This document shows positions 4,862 through 7,427 of a stretch of DNA of 7,427 bases, piece by piece. The DNA lies in assembly GCA_947461185.1 (NCBI GenBank), contig CANHJY010000091.1:1-7427 (forward strand). The letters are read 5' to 3'. Position 1 is the first letter of the stretch; each line of letters opens with the position of its first letter. Below the pieces are notes generated by a model. The model was not told the origin of the DNA, ran no database searches, and saw only the letters and a program-made list of their open reading frames with translations. The stretch is from Flavobacteriales bacterium (lineage in GTDB: Bacteria; Bacteroidota; Bacteroidia; Flavobacteriales_D; Crocinitomicaceae). Made by a program: the position numbers and the translations under genes.

Positions 4862-7402
4862 TTGCTATTGTTTTTAAAAAAACATTACAGTATTTTACTT
4901 TTCTTCTGCGCATTGTTAATAATGTGTCGGTTCAGCTCCTTTTATTCGCAAATAATTCAAAACGACACAATTAAAATTGCAGAAAGTGCTGTAGAGGAAA
5001 AAGTATTCTATAAAGCAAAGGATTCAATTGTAGCGGATTATAAAAACAAACGAATTCATCTATACGGTGATGCCGAAGTTTACAATTCTGAACTTACCGT
5101 TAATGCTTGTTATATTCTCTTCGATCTTGAATTAAACGAAATTTACGCTACATATTGTTACGACAATGATTCTTTAAAAACTGGTTTACCAACATTCAAG
5201 GATGAAGGTGAAGAGATTACAGCAAGCAGTATTCGATATAATCTAGATACTAAAAAGGGTTTTATTAGAGAATTGGAATTAAAACAAGAGGAGACCTACT
5301 TGTACATGGAACAAGCAAAAAGACAAGAAAATGAGCAATTGCATTTCAAAAATGGAAGATTCACAACTTGTGATTTAGACGAACCGCACTATCATTTCCA
5401 ACTTTCTAAAGCCGTGATGATTCCGGAAGAACGTATTGTTACTGGTCCTATGAATCTATGGGTAAAAGGTATTCCCACACCTATTGGCTTACCGTTTTTC
5501 ATTATTCCACAACAAAAAGAACGAACGCATGGAATTTTATTCCCAGAGCTCATTCCATTATCGGCATATGGTTTCGGCGTTCAAAACTTGGGATATTTCA
5601 TTCCAATTAATGATAATTTTCAAACTTCAGTTTATGGTAACTTATACTCAAGAGGAAGCTGGGGGCTAAGAAATGTTTTGAATTATGCCAAGAGATATGG
5701 TTTCAGAGGAACACTTGACATCGGTTTTCAGCAATTTAAAAGTGGGTTTCCGGACAGTACAAATCAAAATAAAATTGTAGTCAATTGGTCACATATTCAA
5801 GATCCTAAATTCAATCCTAATTGGGGATTTTCATCCAACGTTAATTTTATTTCCGACAACAATCCAAAAAATAATCTTGACCCCTTAAACCAAACCTACT
5901 TTAATAACAGCTTCAATTCGGATGTCAATTTGAATAGAATATTCAGAAACAAACCAATAAACATGGGATTAAAGCTTTCCGTAAGACAAAATAGTTTATC
6001 CGAGAACATTAGCCTAGTATCCCCAATATTTAATTTCAACGTTACCCGTTTCTTTCCATTCAAAAATCTTGTAAAATCGACTGGGGAATTTTCTCAAATG
6101 ATAAAAAGGGTAGGAATTGTTTACAATTTTGAAGGACAAAACAGGAGTACTTTTGGTGATTCATTGCTCAAAGCCAATCAATTAAATGCTATCGGTCAGC
6201 AATTTTTCAATGGGATTTATCATTCAGCTAGCATTCAAACTACAGGTGCTTTTTTTAAAGGAACAATTAAATTTAATCCGTCAATTAATTATTCGACAAA
6301 ATTAAACTTTCAACAAATCGATAAAACTTATGACGCCCTTAACAATGAAACTTTAATTGATACTGTTCGTCAAGCTGGAATGATTCACGATTTATCATTC
6401 AATGCGCAACTTACCACCGTAGTTTATGCCTATTATAAGTTTATTGGGAAGAAAAAGCCGCTTTTGAGACATCTCATTACCCCAAATATCGGTTTTAGGT
6501 ATGTCCCTCAATTAAATGATTTGGTAACCAAAAATGTTGGTGTAAATCAAAGCGCTGTTACTTTTTCGCCTTTTGAAAGAAGTATATACACTGGCGGCGC
6601 ATCCTCAACTGCAGGATTAATAACCTTCGGAATCAATAATACTTTTGAACTCAAGCGGAAATCAGACAAGGATACCGTAACTGGTTTCAAAAAGAATTTT
6701 ATAGTCGATCAATTATCCTTAACTGGAAACTACGACTTGCTAAAAGATTCTATGAACCTTTCTGACATCAATATATCACTTCGGATCAATCCAATTGATT
6801 GGCTCAACATTGTTGCTGGTTCAAATTTTAGCCCATACGGCTGGATAGATTCCACAGGAAAAAGTGTTTCACAATATGCCTTAGGTTACAATAACAGATT
6901 AGGGCGTTTTTTAAGAAATGATTTAACCACCACCTTGACAATTACCTCGAAAAAAGGAAGAAAAGAGTTAGATAAAACGCAAGAAATACTTTCTGATAAT
7001 TGGAATGCTGACTTCAACTATTTTGCTTTGCATCCAGAATATATGGTAAACTTCAATATCCCTTGGAAAATGAATTTTTCACATGTATATGCGATACAAT
7101 ACAATACAAATAGATCCCTTTTGAATCCTGATAAATTTACACAAATTCAAACGCTAGTGGCTACCTGTGATATAAGCTTTACTAAGCGTTGGAATATAAG
7201 CTCTACAGCTAATTTCGATTTAAAGGAATTGAAAATTACGAATACAAGAATTTCACTTTCTAGAAACTTACATTGTTGGGCATTATCATTCTTTTGGACT
7301 CCAATTGGCGGAAATAAAAGTTTTCTGTTAAGTATCAGAAATACTTCATCGATATTTAGTGCTGCAAAAATTGAATTTAGAAAGCCACCAATATTTTTAT
7401 AA
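4862..7402 (+). CDS. lptD: LPS assembly outer-membrane protein LptD (Bacteroidota type)
   Basis: A protein of 846 residues: signal peptide (about 5-29, KKH followed by a hydrophobic core, ending FYSQ), an LptA/OstA-like beta-taco domain (about 48-170, with repeated strands such as RIHLYGDAEVYNSELTVNA), then a large beta-barrel (about 190-846) ending in an aromatic/hydrophobic strand. The conserved segment RFTTCDLDEPHYHF (about 166-179) joins the two parts. LptD with lipoprotein LptE inserts LPS or lipooligosaccharide into the outer leaflet. C170 and C805 (in LHCWALSF) may match the E. coli C173-C725 disulfide; other cysteines are C83, C99 and C769. The start is TTG at 4862-4864, directly after an in-frame TAA; a second TTG at 4868 is also possible. 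The first ATG, at 4922 (residue 21), would remove the signal peptide core. The stop overlaps the next gene's ATG by one base. Confidence 0.93.
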   Translation: MLLFLKKHYSILLFFCALLIMCRFSSFYSQIIQNDTIKIAESAVEEKVFYKAKDSIVADYKNKRIHLYGDAEVYNSELTVNACYILFDLELNEIYATYCYDNDSLKTGLPTFKDEGEEITASSIRYNLDTKKGFIRELELKQEETYLYMEQAKRQENEQLHFKNGRFTTCDLDEPHYHFQLSKAVMIPEERIVTGPMNLWVKGIPTPIGLPFFIIPQQKERTHGILFPELIPLSAYGFGVQNLGYFIPINDNFQTSVYGNLYSRGSWGLRNVLNYAKRYGFRGTLDIGFQQFKSGFPDSTNQNKIVVNWSHIQDPKFNPNWGFSSNVNFISDNNPKNNLDPLNQTYFNNSFNSDVNLNRIFRNKPINMGLKLSVRQNSLSENISLVSPIFNFNVTRFFPFKNLVKSTGEFSQMIKRVGIVYNFEGQNRSTFGDSLLKANQLNAIGQQFFNGIYHSASIQTTGAFFKGTIKFNPSINYSTKLNFQQIDKTYDALNNETLIDTVRQAGMIHDLSFNAQLTTVVYAYYKFIGKKKPLLRHLITPNIGFRYVPQLNDLVTKNVGVNQSAVTFSPFERSIYTGGASSTAGLITFGINNTFELKRKSDKDTVTGFKKNFIVDQLSLTGNYDLLKDSMNLSDINISLRINPIDWLNIVAGSNFSPYGWIDSTGKSVSQYALGYNNRLGRFLRNDLTTTLTITSKKGRKELDKTQEILSDNWNADFNYFALHPEYMVNFNIPWKMNFSHVYAIQYNTNRSLLNPDKFTQIQTLVATCDISFTKRWNISSTANFDLKELKITNTRISLSRNLHCWALSFFWTPIGGNKSFLLSIRNTSSIFSAAKIEFRKPPIFL

Positions 7403-7427
7403 TGAACGATCTTGAAGAAGTGTTTCT
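7402..7427 (+). CDS. 5' end of an unidentified gene downstream of lptD (partial)
   Basis: An ATG at 7402-7404 shares its A with the last base of the lptD TAA (TAATG junction) and opens a frame, MNDLEEVF, that stays open to the edge of the window. The one-base overlap is typical of translationally coupled operon genes, which supports a real start. Only eight complete codons are visible, so no family can be assigned. Confidence 0.5.

Noticed and set aside
4925..4927. Cysteine 22 of LptD as a lipoprotein attachment site (LLIMC)
   Set aside because: The residue before the cysteine is methionine, not G, A or S as a lipobox needs, and LptD is a barrel protein rather than a lipoprotein.
7092..7110. 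Short ATACA-type tandem repeat in lptD
   Set aside because: Only a few imperfect units, inside coding sequence and encoding ordinary barrel residues; consistent with AT-rich codon use.

Overview
The window looks like ordinary chromosomal DNA of a low-GC Bacteroidota, probably of the order Flavobacteriales. The evidence is the Bacteroidota-type LptD, an MCE protein with the C-terminal signature LHPERYIHFSLLG, an N-acetylmuramoyl-L-alanine amidase with a SPOR-like tail, a split FadF-like iron-sulfur protein pair, A-rich leaders without clear Shine-Dalgarno sites, and TAnnTTTG promoter boxes. The family or genus cannot be fixed from this sequence alone.

Layout. Five genes lie on the minus strand, read from about 4.8 kb down to 27, with junctions of 10 bases or fewer, so they are almost certainly one operon. 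In order of transcription they are: a periplasmic zinc amidase (4799-3669); an MlaD/MCE lipid-transport protein (3664-2624); a membrane protein with a NarI/FadF-like cytochrome part and two 4Fe-4S motifs (2621-1284); a soluble protein with two cysteine-rich CCG domains (1273-485); and a small protein of a Bacteroidota family often labelled 'ABC transporter ATPase' although it has no ATPase motifs (482-27). On the plus strand, diverging from the amidase, is lptD (4862-7402), the outer-membrane LPS translocon. Its stop overlaps the ATG of a further gene that runs off the window. The 62-base gap between the divergent genes carries one TAnnTTTG-like box on each strand.

How the genes fit together. 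Three genes build or maintain the envelope: peptidoglycan cleavage, lipid transport to or from the outer membrane, and LPS insertion. The two iron-sulfur genes together correspond to one FadF/HdrD-like protein cut in two, a likely membrane oxidoreductase passing electrons between a soluble donor (possibly ETF from acyl-CoA oxidation) and the quinone pool. Why this redox pair is transcribed with envelope genes is the main open question.

The most unusual sequence-level point is that three neighbouring genes (amidase, MCE protein, lptD) all appear to start at TTG, with no ATG that would keep their signal peptide or membrane anchor. I see no mobile element, CRISPR array, RNA gene or clearly new system.
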